Below are positions 53,471-61,050 of a DNA stretch of 64,000 bases, one piece after another. This DNA comes from Pristimantibacillus sp052113225 (GTDB lineage Bacteria; Bacillota; Bacilli; Paenibacillales; Paenibacillaceae), in the NCBI RefSeq assembly GCF_052113225.1, contig NZ_JBFRCT010000001.1:682001-746000 (forward strand), given 5' to 3'. The position numbers and the translations under genes were made by a program. Each line of letters begins with the position of its first letter. Positions within the stretch are counted from its first letter, which is position 1. The notes beneath the pieces were generated by a model. The model saw only the letters and a program-made list of their open reading frames with translations, was not told where the DNA came from and ran no database searches.

Positions 53471-54213
53471 TAGTTATATACCCCCGTTTGAGGAGCAGCT
53501 TTCTGTTCTGAAATCCGGCGGTTAAGTTCTCTCAGGGCATCTCCCAAACCACCAACTGCATCAATCAGTCCGTGTTTTACCGCATCGGAACCAATGACTG
53601 TCGTACCGATATCCCTAGTCAGTTCGCCTGTCTTAAACATTAGCTCTTTAAAGGTTTCTTCTGTCACATTCGAATGCATCGTAACGAATCGTAAGATTCG
53701 CTCCTGCATTTTATCGAGATACTCAAAAGTTTGAGGCACACCAATCACAAGACCATTAAGGCGGATTGGATGAATCGTCATTGTAGCTGTCGCAGCAATA
53801 AAGGACATGTTGCCTGCTACTGCAATTGGAACCCCAATGGAATGTCCGCCTCCTAGAACAAGCGTAACGGTTGGCTTGGATAATGAGGAGATCATTTCGG
53901 CTATTGCAAGTCCCGCTTCCACATCGCCGCCTACTGTGTTAAGAACAATAAGGATCCCCTCGATCTTTGAATTTTGTTCTGCGGCAACCAGCTGCGGAAT
54001 GAGATGCTCATACTTTGTTGTTTTATTTTGCGGCGGTAATACAATATGTCCTTCTACCTGACCGATAATCGTCATGCAAAATATATTGGATTCCGATGCA
54101 GGTGTTGTGGTTTGTCCTAATTGCTGAATCGTCTCCACGATTGAATTTTGCTTCTTCTTTTCATCGGATGCAGGCTCTTGCTGCGGCTGTGCTTCTTCGT
54201 TCATATAGTTCAT
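53470..54213 (-). CDS. tepA: ClpP-fold translocation-enhancing protein TepA
   Basis: About 247 residues. A polar Gln/Glu-rich N terminus (1-40) is followed by a ClpP/crotonase fold: LIVLNTVGGDVEAGLAIAE, then the Ser-containing GGGHSIGVPIAVAG, and MTIHPIRLNGLVIGVP. The B. subtilis homologue is linked to protein secretion and sporulation. GGGGGG lies 7 nt before the ATG at 54213; several upstream in-frame ATGs lack ribosome sites. Confidence 0.87.
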   Translation of the reverse strand: MNYMNEEAQPQQEPASDEKKKQNSIVETIQQLGQTTTPASESNIFCMTIIGQVEGHIVLPPQNKTTKYEHLIPQLVAAEQNSKIEGILIVLNTVGGDVEAGLAIAEMISSLSKPTVTLVLGGGHSIGVPIAVAGNMSFIAATATMTIHPIRLNGLVIGVPQTFEYLDKMQERILRFVTMHSNVTEETFKELMFKTGELTRDIGTTVIGSDAVKHGLIDAVGGLGDALRELNRRISEQKAAPQTGVYN

Positions 54214-54287
54214 ATTAGGTCCCCCCATCAACATATAGCTCGTCATAGTATGAGGTGGAACGACAAATTTATACCGTTTCCAGCGCA

Positions 54288-54337
54288 CAAAAAAAGATCG
54301 CCTTGCAGGTATACTCGTTCCTGCTTAGACGATCTTT
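54288..54337 (-). terminator. rnjB terminator
   Basis: AAAGATCG / CGATCTTT outer arms and CAGG/CCTG inner arms, then TTTTTTTG in minus orientation, between rnjB and tepA. Confidence 0.85.
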
Positions 54338-54348
54338 GATATATTGGA

Positions 54349-56028
54349 TTAGACTTCCATAATGATCGGAAGGATCATTGGACGACGTCTGGTTTGCTCA
54401 TATAAGAAACGGCCAAGTGCCTCCTTGACCTGTGTTTTGAGTGAAGCCCATTCATTCACTTTATCATTCATTAGTTTATTTAATGTTGAGGTGACGATCT
54501 TGTTCGCCTCATCTAATAGTCCTTCGGATTCCCGAACATATACAAATCCGCGGGAGATAATATCCGGCCCGGATACGATTGACCCACCATCCTGCTTACT
54601 TAATGTTACGACTACAACAAGTATACCGTCTTGTGATAAAAGCTTACGATCACGCAGAACAATATTGCCAACATCTCCAACGCCGAGCCCATCGATCAGC
54701 ACGTTGCCAGCTTGTACTTTGGCTCCTTTACGGCCAATTCCGCCTTGAAATTCTATCGTTTCACCATTTTCAATAACAAATATTTGATTCCGTGGAATGC
54801 CCACATCTTCACCAAGCTGAGCATGCTGCTTGAGCATGCGGTATTCACCATGAATAGGTATAAAATATTTCGGCTTAATTAAGTTAAGCATCAGCTTTAA
54901 TTCCTCTTGGCTTCCATGCCCTGATACGTGAACACCAGATACAGAACCAGGACCATAAATGACATTTGCCCCAAGCCTGAACAACTCATCAACGGTTCTT
55001 CCTACATAACGCTCATTCCCCGGGATCGGAGTTGCGGCAATAATGACTGTATCTCCTGGTAAAATATCAACTTTGCGATGCGTTGAGCGCGCCATTCGTG
55101 TCAAAGCCGACATAGGCTCCCCTTGACTGCCCGTACACAAGATCACAACACGGTCCGCTGCAAGCTTGTTTACTTCTTCAGGCTCAATGAGCATGCCATC
55201 TGGAATGTGCAGATAGCCAAGATCAGAAGCTATTCCCACTACGTTCACCATACTGCGCCCAACGACTGCTATATGACGATTAGTCGCAATTGCAGCATTA
55301 ATCACCTGCTGAATGCGATGGACGTTTGATGCGAATGTTGCCACAACAACACGTTGCGTAGATTTATGAAAAATATCTTCCAGTTCTTCTCCTACATTCT
55401 TCTCCGAAGGAGTGTAGCCTGGACGTTCTGCATTTGTACTATCCGACAACAGCGCTAGAACGCCGCGTTGACCAATCTCCGCCATCCGCTGCAGATCGGC
55501 ATACTGATCATTAACTGGAGTATAATCAAATTTAAAGTCTCCTGTATGAACAATCGTCCCTTCCGGTGTATCCAGCGCAACCCCTACCGAATCCGGAATA
55601 CTATGATTAGTCTTGAAGAAGCTTGCCTGAATCGACCCTAATTGAACTTCAGAATCGGCCTGAATCAGAATACGCTTGGTCTCGCCAAGTAAGCCCGCTT
55701 CCTTTAGCTTGCCTTCGATTAAGCCAAGTGTCAGCTTTGTTCCATACACAGGAACATTCAACTGTCTGAGTAAATATGATAAGCCGCCAATATGGTCTTC
55801 ATGCCCATGAGTGATAAGAATAGCTCTAACTTTATCGCGATTTTCTAACAAATAGGAAATATCCGGGATGACAATATCGATCCCAAGCATATCTTCTTCC
55901 GGGAATTTAAGCCCTGCATCCACAACAACAATATCATTCTCATATTGAATGACATACATATTTTTCCCAATCTCGCCTACTCCGCCTAGGGCAAATACAA
56001 GTAATTTATCCTGATTTTTTTTCGACAA
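54349..56028 (-). CDS. rnjB: Ribonuclease J (RNase J2-type position)
   Basis: About 559 residues. A metallo-beta-lactamase domain has the HxHxDH motif THGHEDHIGG near residue 75 and the H-S-I-P region (TNHSIPDSVG). A beta-CASP domain (DSTNAERPGYTPSE, GSQGEPMSALTRMA) and the C-terminal domain follow. It degrades and processes RNA 5'-3' or endonucleolytically. The start TTG at 56028 has AGGAGG 7 nt upstream; the ATG at 56073 has none. Its genome position after dapA is that of rnjB (ymfA) in B. subtilis. Confidence 0.93.
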   Translation of the reverse strand: MSKKNQDKLLVFALGGVGEIGKNMYVIQYENDIVVVDAGLKFPEEDMLGIDIVIPDISYLLENRDKVRAILITHGHEDHIGGLSYLLRQLNVPVYGTKLTLGLIEGKLKEAGLLGETKRILIQADSEVQLGSIQASFFKTNHSIPDSVGVALDTPEGTIVHTGDFKFDYTPVNDQYADLQRMAEIGQRGVLALLSDSTNAERPGYTPSEKNVGEELEDIFHKSTQRVVVATFASNVHRIQQVINAAIATNRHIAVVGRSMVNVVGIASDLGYLHIPDGMLIEPEEVNKLAADRVVILCTGSQGEPMSALTRMARSTHRKVDILPGDTVIIAATPIPGNERYVGRTVDELFRLGANVIYGPGSVSGVHVSGHGSQEELKLMLNLIKPKYFIPIHGEYRMLKQHAQLGEDVGIPRNQIFVIENGETIEFQGGIGRKGAKVQAGNVLIDGLGVGDVGNIVLRDRKLLSQDGILVVVVTLSKQDGGSIVSGPDIISRGFVYVRESEGLLDEANKIVTSTLNKLMNDKVNEWASLKTQVKEALGRFLYEQTRRRPMILPIIMEV

Positions 56029-56171
56029 GTGCTTACCTCCTTCGAATGTACAACCATTCTCCGTTCCAGCCAATTGATGAAATTGAAATCATTTCCGTCC
56101 GTTTCACTTGCATTCATTATACATGAAGAAAAAGATGGAATACAAGGAAATACCTGATGCCTGTACAAACG

Positions 56172-56207
56172 CAAATAAGCAGGTCGGAGATGATCTCCGC
56201 CTGCTTG
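56172..56207 (-). terminator. dapA terminator
   Basis: AAGCAGGCGGAGA / TCTCCGACCTGCTT stem with one mismatch and a tiny loop, followed by ATTTGCGTTT on the minus strand. Confidence 0.75.
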
Positions 56208-56235
56208 GTTATTTAGGTTGAAATGATGAAATAAA

Positions 56236-57108
56236 TTAGACCAGTTTGCTAATAAATGCTGCCTCTGCCTCTGTTACCGTTACGAGGGGAAGTCTTACTC
56301 CGCCAACCGGCATACCACGCAAGCCAAGTGCGTATTTAACCGCAACAGGATTCGGTACCGGATGCGGACATTCGAATAGTCCTTTGAAGACCGGATAGCA
56401 TTCTGCATGCAGGCTGGCTGCTTGCTTTACATCGCCGCTCAAATACGATTCGATCAGATTTTTCATCTTAGCACCAATAATATGGCTGGCTACACTTACG
56501 ATACCGTACCCACCGATTGCAAGTGTCGTAAGCGTAGCACTGTCATCGCCGCTGTACACTCTGAAGCTCTCAGGTGCAGCCGAAATAATCTGTGTCAACT
56601 GCTCGAAAGAAGCGCAGTCCTTCGTCGCCACCACATTATCCAGCTCTGCCAGACGAAGAGTGGTTTCAACGGAAATATTAATTCCTGTACGTCCAGGAAC
56701 GTTATAGAGCATGACAGGTAATTTGGTAGATTCAGCGATTGCTTTGAAATGCTGATACAAACCCTCTTGGTTTGGCTTGTTGTAGTATGGTGCAACAAGA
56801 AGAACCCCATCTACTCCTGCATTTTCTGCTACCTTTGTCAGATGAATCGAATGAGCAGTATTGTTGCTGCCTGTGCCAGCAATAACTTTGCAGCGGCCTG
56901 CTGCATGCTCAACGACAAAACGGAACAACTCCGCTTTCTCTTCTTCTTCCAAGGTAGGAGATTCTCCAGTTGTACCGGATACAACAAGCGAATCGCTTTG
57001 CTGTTCTTCAATCAAATAATCGATCAAACGTCTGGTCGTGTCCCAGTCAATTTGACCATTCTCATCAAAAGGCGTGACCATTGCAGTAATTAATCTACCA
57101 AATTCCAT
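56236..57108 (-). CDS. dapA: 4-hydroxy-tetrahydrodipicolinate synthase
   Basis: 290 residues. GTTGESPTL (about 45-53), the Tyr of MLYNVPGRTG (about 134), and the Schiff-base Lys of VVATKDCASF (about 161) are all present. It condenses pyruvate with aspartate semialdehyde; the product feeds lysine, peptidoglycan and DPA. AGGAGG lies upstream. The leader contains a large hairpin-repeat array. It is the last gene of the dap operon before rnjB. Confidence 0.95.
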   Translation of the reverse strand: MEFGRLITAMVTPFDENGQIDWDTTRRLIDYLIEEQQSDSLVVSGTTGESPTLEEEEKAELFRFVVEHAAGRCKVIAGTGSNNTAHSIHLTKVAENAGVDGVLLVAPYYNKPNQEGLYQHFKAIAESTKLPVMLYNVPGRTGINISVETTLRLAELDNVVATKDCASFEQLTQIISAAPESFRVYSGDDSATLTTLAIGGYGIVSVASHIIGAKMKNLIESYLSGDVKQAASLHAECYPVFKGLFECPHPVPNPVAVKYALGLRGMPVGGVRLPLVTVTEAEAAFISKLV

Positions 57109-57123
57109 TGTTATGACCTCCTG

Positions 57124-57407
57124 AAAAGTTTACGAAGTAAACTTGACTTCGTAAGCGTAAGCTAAAGAGTTTGCAGAGCAAACTCTGCATCGTAAGCATC
57201 AACCTAAAGTTTACGAAGTAAACTTGACTTCGTAAGCGTAAGCTAAAGAGTTTGCAGAGCAAACTCTGCATCGTAAGCATCAACCTAAAGTTTACGAAGT
57301 AAACTTTACTTCGTAAGCGTAAGCTAAAGAGTTTGCAGAGCAAACTCTGCATCGTAAGCATCAACCTAAAGTTTACGGAGTAAACTTACTCCGTAAGCAT
57401 TAACTTA
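57124..57407 (-). repeat. Tandem 81-bp hairpin repeats in the dapA leader
   Basis: Three copies of an 81-bp unit plus a 4th partial unit fill the dapG-dapA gap (about 292 bp). Each unit contains, in gene orientation, two half-units: one with stem AGAGTTTGC-TCT-GCAAACTCT, one with stem AAGTTTAC-TTC-GTAAACTT, each preceded by a CTTACG motif. The last partial half-unit has GGAGT/ACTCC where the others have GAAGT/ACTTC, a compensatory change. The array ends 3 nt before AGGAGG. An ORF spans it only because 81 is a multiple of 3. Confidence 0.92.
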
Positions 57408-57409
57408 AA

Positions 57410-58612
57410 CTATATATGAAGCTCGAACTTCGTATGAAGAGCTCTTACCGCTGTGACCATATCCTCTGCTCTCACCAACACCCATATCGTTGTATTAGAG
57501 TCTGCAGACTGCATGATCGTAATCCCTTCCTCTGTCAGTGCTTCAACGATGCGGGCCATGACACCCGGAACACCGTTCATCCCTCCGCCGATAACGGAGA
57601 CTTTCGCACAGCCTCGGATAGCAAGCGGATCATATCCGCAATCTTGAAGGACGGAAACAGCCCGATCGGCATCTTGATCAAAAACGGTATATACAGCACC
57701 ACTTGGCGTTACATTAATGAAGTCGACGCTAATATGATGCCTAGCCATCGTCTGGAATACCTGTAGCTGCACATCGTTTCTGCCCTCAATGGCTTTCACC
57801 GATATTTGGGTAACGCCAGATACATGTGCAATTCCTGTCGCTTGACGATCCGACACAGGAGTCAGAACCGCATCTGAGACCAGTGTACCTTCATCCATTG
57901 AAAACGTTGATCGCACACGAACTGGTATCCGGGCTTGCTGAGCAATCTCAACTGCACGAGGATGAATAACTTTAGCCCCTTGCCTTGCCATATTGCAAAT
58001 TTCGGCGTAGCTGACAATCTGCAGTGGCTTTGCATTTTCTACAATACGCGGGTCTGCCGTCAGTATACCATTAACATCAGTATAAATATCAACCATCTCT
58101 GCTCGAAGAGCGGCACCTAATGCGGTAGCCGATGTATCACTTCCGCCTCGGCCAAGAGTAGTCATATCACCATTTTCTGTACTGCCTTGAAAACCTGTCA
58201 CAATAACGACCTTGCCATCCCTTAAATGGTGCAAAACTTTCTCAGGACGAAGCTCTTTAATGCGAGCATGGCCATATTGATCATCTGTAACAATTCCTGC
58301 TTGACCGCCGTTTAACACGACAGACGGTATTCCTTCAGAGCAAAGTAAACTGCACAAAGCTGCGGCTGAAATAATTTCCCCGCAGCCGAGCAGCATATCC
58401 CGCTCTCGCGGCGGCAGCTTATCACCGTTGTTCCGAATGAGCTGCAGTAAAGTATCCGTAGCATACGGATCACCTGTACGTCCCATTGCCGATACAACGA
58501 CTACAACGCTGTAGCCATTTGCGAGCTCTCTTGCAATATGTTGAAGACAAAAGCTTCTAGCATGATCGGTCGAAAGTGAAGTGCCCCCGAATTTTTGTAC
58601 CAGGATGCGCAT
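57410..58612 (-). CDS. dapG: Aspartokinase I (DapG-type)
   Basis: About 400 residues, monofunctional. The catalytic motif is VQKFGGTSL, followed by VTGFQGSTENGDMTTLGRGGSD. Two C-terminal ACT domains are present (for example VTQISVKAIEGRNDVQLQVF and CAKVSVIGGGMNGVPGVMARI). It phosphorylates aspartate for DAP, DPA and lysine synthesis; the B. subtilis orthologue is feedback-inhibited by meso-DAP. GGAGG lies 9-10 nt before the ATG at 58612. Confidence 0.93.
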   Translation of the reverse strand: MRILVQKFGGTSLSTDHARSFCLQHIARELANGYSVVVVVSAMGRTGDPYATDTLLQLIRNNGDKLPPRERDMLLGCGEIISAAALCSLLCSEGIPSVVLNGGQAGIVTDDQYGHARIKELRPEKVLHHLRDGKVVIVTGFQGSTENGDMTTLGRGGSDTSATALGAALRAEMVDIYTDVNGILTADPRIVENAKPLQIVSYAEICNMARQGAKVIHPRAVEIAQQARIPVRVRSTFSMDEGTLVSDAVLTPVSDRQATGIAHVSGVTQISVKAIEGRNDVQLQVFQTMARHHISVDFINVTPSGAVYTVFDQDADRAVSVLQDCGYDPLAIRGCAKVSVIGGGMNGVPGVMARIVEALTEEGITIMQSADSNTTIWVLVRAEDMVTAVRALHTKFELHI

Positions 58613-58815
58613 TACTGTCTTTCCTCCGTTACCGATGCAAAGATGTCTTCTATAAGGCATCTTCCAGATCGTAGTTGTTTTGTACTGCATGGTAATTTAG
58701 GATTATCAATAGAAGACAAAACAAGCGGCGTATAAGGTCCATAAGGCTCCGACGATATCGCCAGTTCCTTACTTCCATCGCCGCCTGCTTGAATGATAAA
58801 CCATATAAGGGCTTC
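58613..58815 (-). other. dpaB-dapG gap where asd would be expected
   Basis: In B. subtilis and many relatives asd lies between dpaB (spoVFB) and dapG. Here there are only 203 bp. The frame of dpaB stays open past its TAA for about 60 codons (a stretch reading ..GGDGSKELAISSEPYGPYTP.. in that frame), ending 2 nt before dapG, without a start codon or ribosome site. I see no resemblance to Asd. A TTGTTTTGT/ACAAAACAA inverted repeat occurs inside. No gene is claimed. Confidence 0.5.
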
Positions 58816-59409
58816 TTAGTAATTAAATCGCTCAATCAATAACGGCTGTAGTTGTTTCCCTTGTAATGCTGCTTCACATGTTTCCAGAGCTAGATCCATT
58901 CTCGCAACAAGCGAGTTTGGCTTTTGAACCGGGTTATCTTGGCCAAATGGCACAAAATAAATATGTTTAGCTGCCAACAGTTTTGCAATATTAGCAGCGT
59001 TCAACCCGAGGCCATCATTTGTAGAAATGGCAAGTACGACAGGCCTTAAATTACGCATTTGGGCTTTCGCCGCCATGAGCACAGCACTATCGGTGATCGC
59101 ATTTGCAAGTCTGCTAGTTGTGCTTCCCGTACATGGCGCTATCAGAAGCACATCAATGAGCTTCGATGGACCAAGCGGCTCTGCATCTACAATTGTGGAA
59201 ATAATATCGTTGCCGGTAATCGCCTTAAGCTGCGTCTGCCAGTCTGCCGACTTTCCAAAGCGCGTGTCTGTTGTCATAATCGTGTTCGACACGATTGGTA
59301 CAACATTCGCACCAGCGTCTACAAACCGTTGAATTTGCGGCATAATCTCCGCTAATGTACAGTGCGAGCCAGACAACGCATACCCGACTGTTTTCCCCGT
59401 CCAATCCAT
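58816..59409 (-). CDS. dpaB: Dipicolinate synthase subunit B
   Basis: About 197 residues, a flavoprotein (UbiX/Pad-like) fold. It has the GYALSGSHCTLAE start, LLIAPCTGSTTSRLANAITDSAVLMAAKAQMRN, NDGLGLNAANIAKLL and IYFVPFGQDNP, all typical of SpoVFB. With DpaA it makes dipicolinic acid in the mother cell. The ATG at 59409 shares one base with the dpaA stop (TAATG). Confidence 0.93.
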   Translation of the reverse strand: MDWTGKTVGYALSGSHCTLAEIMPQIQRFVDAGANVVPIVSNTIMTTDTRFGKSADWQTQLKAITGNDIISTIVDAEPLGPSKLIDVLLIAPCTGSTTSRLANAITDSAVLMAAKAQMRNLRPVVLAISTNDGLGLNAANIAKLLAAKHIYFVPFGQDNPVQKPNSLVARMDLALETCEAALQGKQLQPLLIERFNY

Positions 59410-60305
59410 TACCCATTCCCCCGCTTTATCGAATCGTCCGTAATCAACTGAGTCAAGCATTCCGCTATGATTCGTCCAGCTGTTTTGGGTGCGACGATAC
59501 CGGGAAGTCCGGGCGCGAGGATCGCTTTAATGCCTCTCTTCTCAGCAAAGCGGAAATCTGTTCCGCCAGGCTTCGTTGCAAGGTCAATAATAACGGTTCG
59601 CGAGGGCAAATTTGCTATAATTTGCGCTGTGACTATCATAGTCGGAATTGTATTAAAAAGCAAGTCAATATTACCCGTATTTTGGAGTAGTTGACTAGTG
59701 TAAAATGGCACAAAACCCATCTCAGCAGCCCTTGCAAAATGCTCGCTCCGCCTTACTCCCACAAGCACTTTCGCTCCTAAGTTAAGAAGCGTGCGTGCCA
59801 TCGTAAAGCCGGTTCGCCCAAAGCCTAGAACCATACATGTGGATCCATGTATCGTAATGTCAGTGTTCTGAATAGCCATCATAACGGCGCCTTCAGCTGT
59901 TGGTATCGCATTATAAATCGCCACATCATCCCGATCAAACAGTTCGACGAGACCAATCTGATGCTGCGCACAAAGTTCCCGCAAATAAGGCTTTGCCATT
60001 CCAGCATATACTTTGCAATGTTTAGGAAGTTTTGCAATATGTTGATCAAGCAGCTGCATTTGCCGATCACTGAATACAGCATGAATAAACCCATTATCGT
60101 CCGTCCCCACTGCTGGTAGCAGCAATGCATCGACATCAGTAAATAAGCTATCGTCATATTCTGCGTGCACCGCCCCATCAAGGGAGGAATGCAGTCCGTC
60201 AAAGCCGGACACCGTTACAGTCGCATCCAATTCGGTTAATCTGCGAATGACCTCAAGCTGTCTTGCATCGCCTCCTAGCAGCAGTATTCGAACGCCTGTT
60301 AGCAT
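59409..60305 (-). CDS. dpaA: Dipicolinate synthase subunit A
   Basis: 298 residues. An N-terminal SpoVFA domain (LLLGGDARQLEVIRRL, then a D-A-L-L-L-P-A-V-G region) is followed by a Rossmann domain with LGFGRTGFTMARTLLNLGAKV. It works with DpaB on dihydrodipicolinate. GGAGTGAAGCC precedes the ATG. A sigma-K-like promoter lies 37-64 bp upstream, consistent with mother-cell expression. Confidence 0.93.
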   Translation of the reverse strand: MLTGVRILLLGGDARQLEVIRRLTELDATVTVSGFDGLHSSLDGAVHAEYDDSLFTDVDALLLPAVGTDDNGFIHAVFSDRQMQLLDQHIAKLPKHCKVYAGMAKPYLRELCAQHQIGLVELFDRDDVAIYNAIPTAEGAVMMAIQNTDITIHGSTCMVLGFGRTGFTMARTLLNLGAKVLVGVRRSEHFARAAEMGFVPFYTSQLLQNTGNIDLLFNTIPTMIVTAQIIANLPSRTVIIDLATKPGGTDFRFAEKRGIKAILAPGLPGIVAPKTAGRIIAECLTQLITDDSIKRGNG

Positions 60306-60341
60306 ATAGGCTTCACTCCTTTCTGCGCACTAGTTATAAAC

Positions 60342-60369
60342 CATCTTATGCCCTGTGCCCAGAATGGTG
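60342..60369 (-). promoter_or_regulatory. Candidate sigma-K promoter of dpaAB
   Basis: CACC (60366-60369) and CATAAGATG (60342-60350) are separated by 15 bp in minus orientation; the sigma-K consensus is mACm-N15/16-CATAnnnTA. B. subtilis spoVF is sigma-K-dependent. Confidence 0.55.
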
Positions 60370-60389
60370 AAAACCAATATTTTGGAACG

Positions 60390-60429
60390 CAAAAAAGCGC
60401 CAAAACCATTACTTTGGTTTTGACGCTTT
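60390..60429 (-). terminator. Terminator between the dut 3' region and dpaA
   Basis: AAAGCGTCAAAACCA / TGGTTTTGGCGCTTT stem (one mismatch) followed by TTTGCG in minus orientation. Confidence 0.85.
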
Positions 60430-60452
60430 TATTGTCTTTGGAAATCGGCCAG

Positions 60453-60580
60453 GTAACAGGGACGGGGTATCTCCTTCCGGCCGCTGTTGTCTGACAATTG
60501 CTTGAATCAACGTTTAGAAGTTGCAATGGTCAGACAAAGGCGGGCGTTACACTCCTACAGGAGATACCCCTTACCCTTAC
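60453..60580 (-). ncRNA. Candidate structured RNA between dut and dpaA
   Basis: Outer arms pair GTAA..GGG..GGGGTATCTCCT (60453-60475) with AGGAGATACCCC..CCC..TTAC (60559-60580). An inner stem pairs TTGTCTGACAATTGC (60487-60501) with GCAATGGTCAGACAA (60523-60537) with a single mismatch. A small CTCCTGTAGGAG hairpin sits beside the outer stem. Together with the terminator at 60390-60429 this makes a compact RNA or long 3'-UTR of dut. No known class was recognised; a palindromic mobile element is the other explanation. Confidence 0.55.
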
Positions 60581-60606
60581 ACCACAAGCTTCCAAATGAA
60601 GACCAA

Positions 60607-61050
60607 CTACACGCCGGTATGCCCAAATCCACCGGCGCCGCGAACCGTATCCGGCAGATCATCGGCTTCTTCAATCGTAATTTCCGGAAGCTGCTGGATC
60701 ACCATCTGAGCAATCCGCTCGCCGCGATTGATTGTAAATGGCTCTTGCCCATGATTAATGAGCAATACCTTCACTTCGCCGCGGTAATCCGCATCTATGG
60801 TGCCTGGTGAATTCAGGCATGTAATCCCATGCTTGAATGCCAGCCCGCTTCTAGGGCGAACCTGAGCTTCAACTTGCGGCGGCATAGCCATTGCAAGTCC
60901 AGTAGGAATTAATTTGCGCTCACCTGGTGCAAGCACAACTGGCTCGCTTACCGCTGCTTGCAGATCAAAGCCTGCTGCCCATTCGGACATTTTACTCGGC
61001 AATGCTATATCTTCGTTACCTTCCAGCCGTTTAAATAGAATTTGAAACAA
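60607..61050 (-). CDS. dut: Deoxyuridine 5'-triphosphate nucleotidohydrolase
   Basis: About 147 residues. dUTPase motifs in order: AGFDLQAA, RPRSGLAFKHG, SPGTIDADYRGEV, RGERIAQMVI, GAGGFGHTG (C-terminal P-loop-like lid). It hydrolyses dUTP. The TTG at 61050 follows GGGAGG at 7 nt; the ATG at 61110 has no site. The first 20 bases overlap the end of mlpA. In B. subtilis the chromosomal trimeric dUTPase is elsewhere, so this placement is not conserved there. Confidence 0.9.
   Translation of the reverse strand: MFQILFKRLEGNEDIALPSKMSEWAAGFDLQAAVSEPVVLAPGERKLIPTGLAMAMPPQVEAQVRPRSGLAFKHGITCLNSPGTIDADYRGEVKVLLINHGQEPFTINRGERIAQMVIQQLPEITIEEADDLPDTVRGAGGFGHTGV

Noticed and set aside
57095..57364. 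ORF on the minus strand with a 27-residue repeat (MLTMQSLLCKLFSLRLRSQV..)
   Set aside because: It is only open because the 81-bp hairpin unit is a multiple of three; it overlaps the dapA start and has no ribosome site.
58613..58815. Decayed asd pseudogene
   Set aside because: The open stretch in the dpaB frame shows no Asd motif such as GATGAVG or the catalytic Cys region, so a remnant cannot be claimed.
57410..58830. Lysine riboswitch or T-box before dapG
   Set aside because: The 200-bp upstream stretch has no T-box sequence and no L-box core; only short inverted repeats are seen.
58650..58835. 61-residue minus-strand ORF between dpaB and dapG
   Set aside because: No ribosome site or recognised family, low-complexity end, and it overlaps the dpaB end; considered chance.
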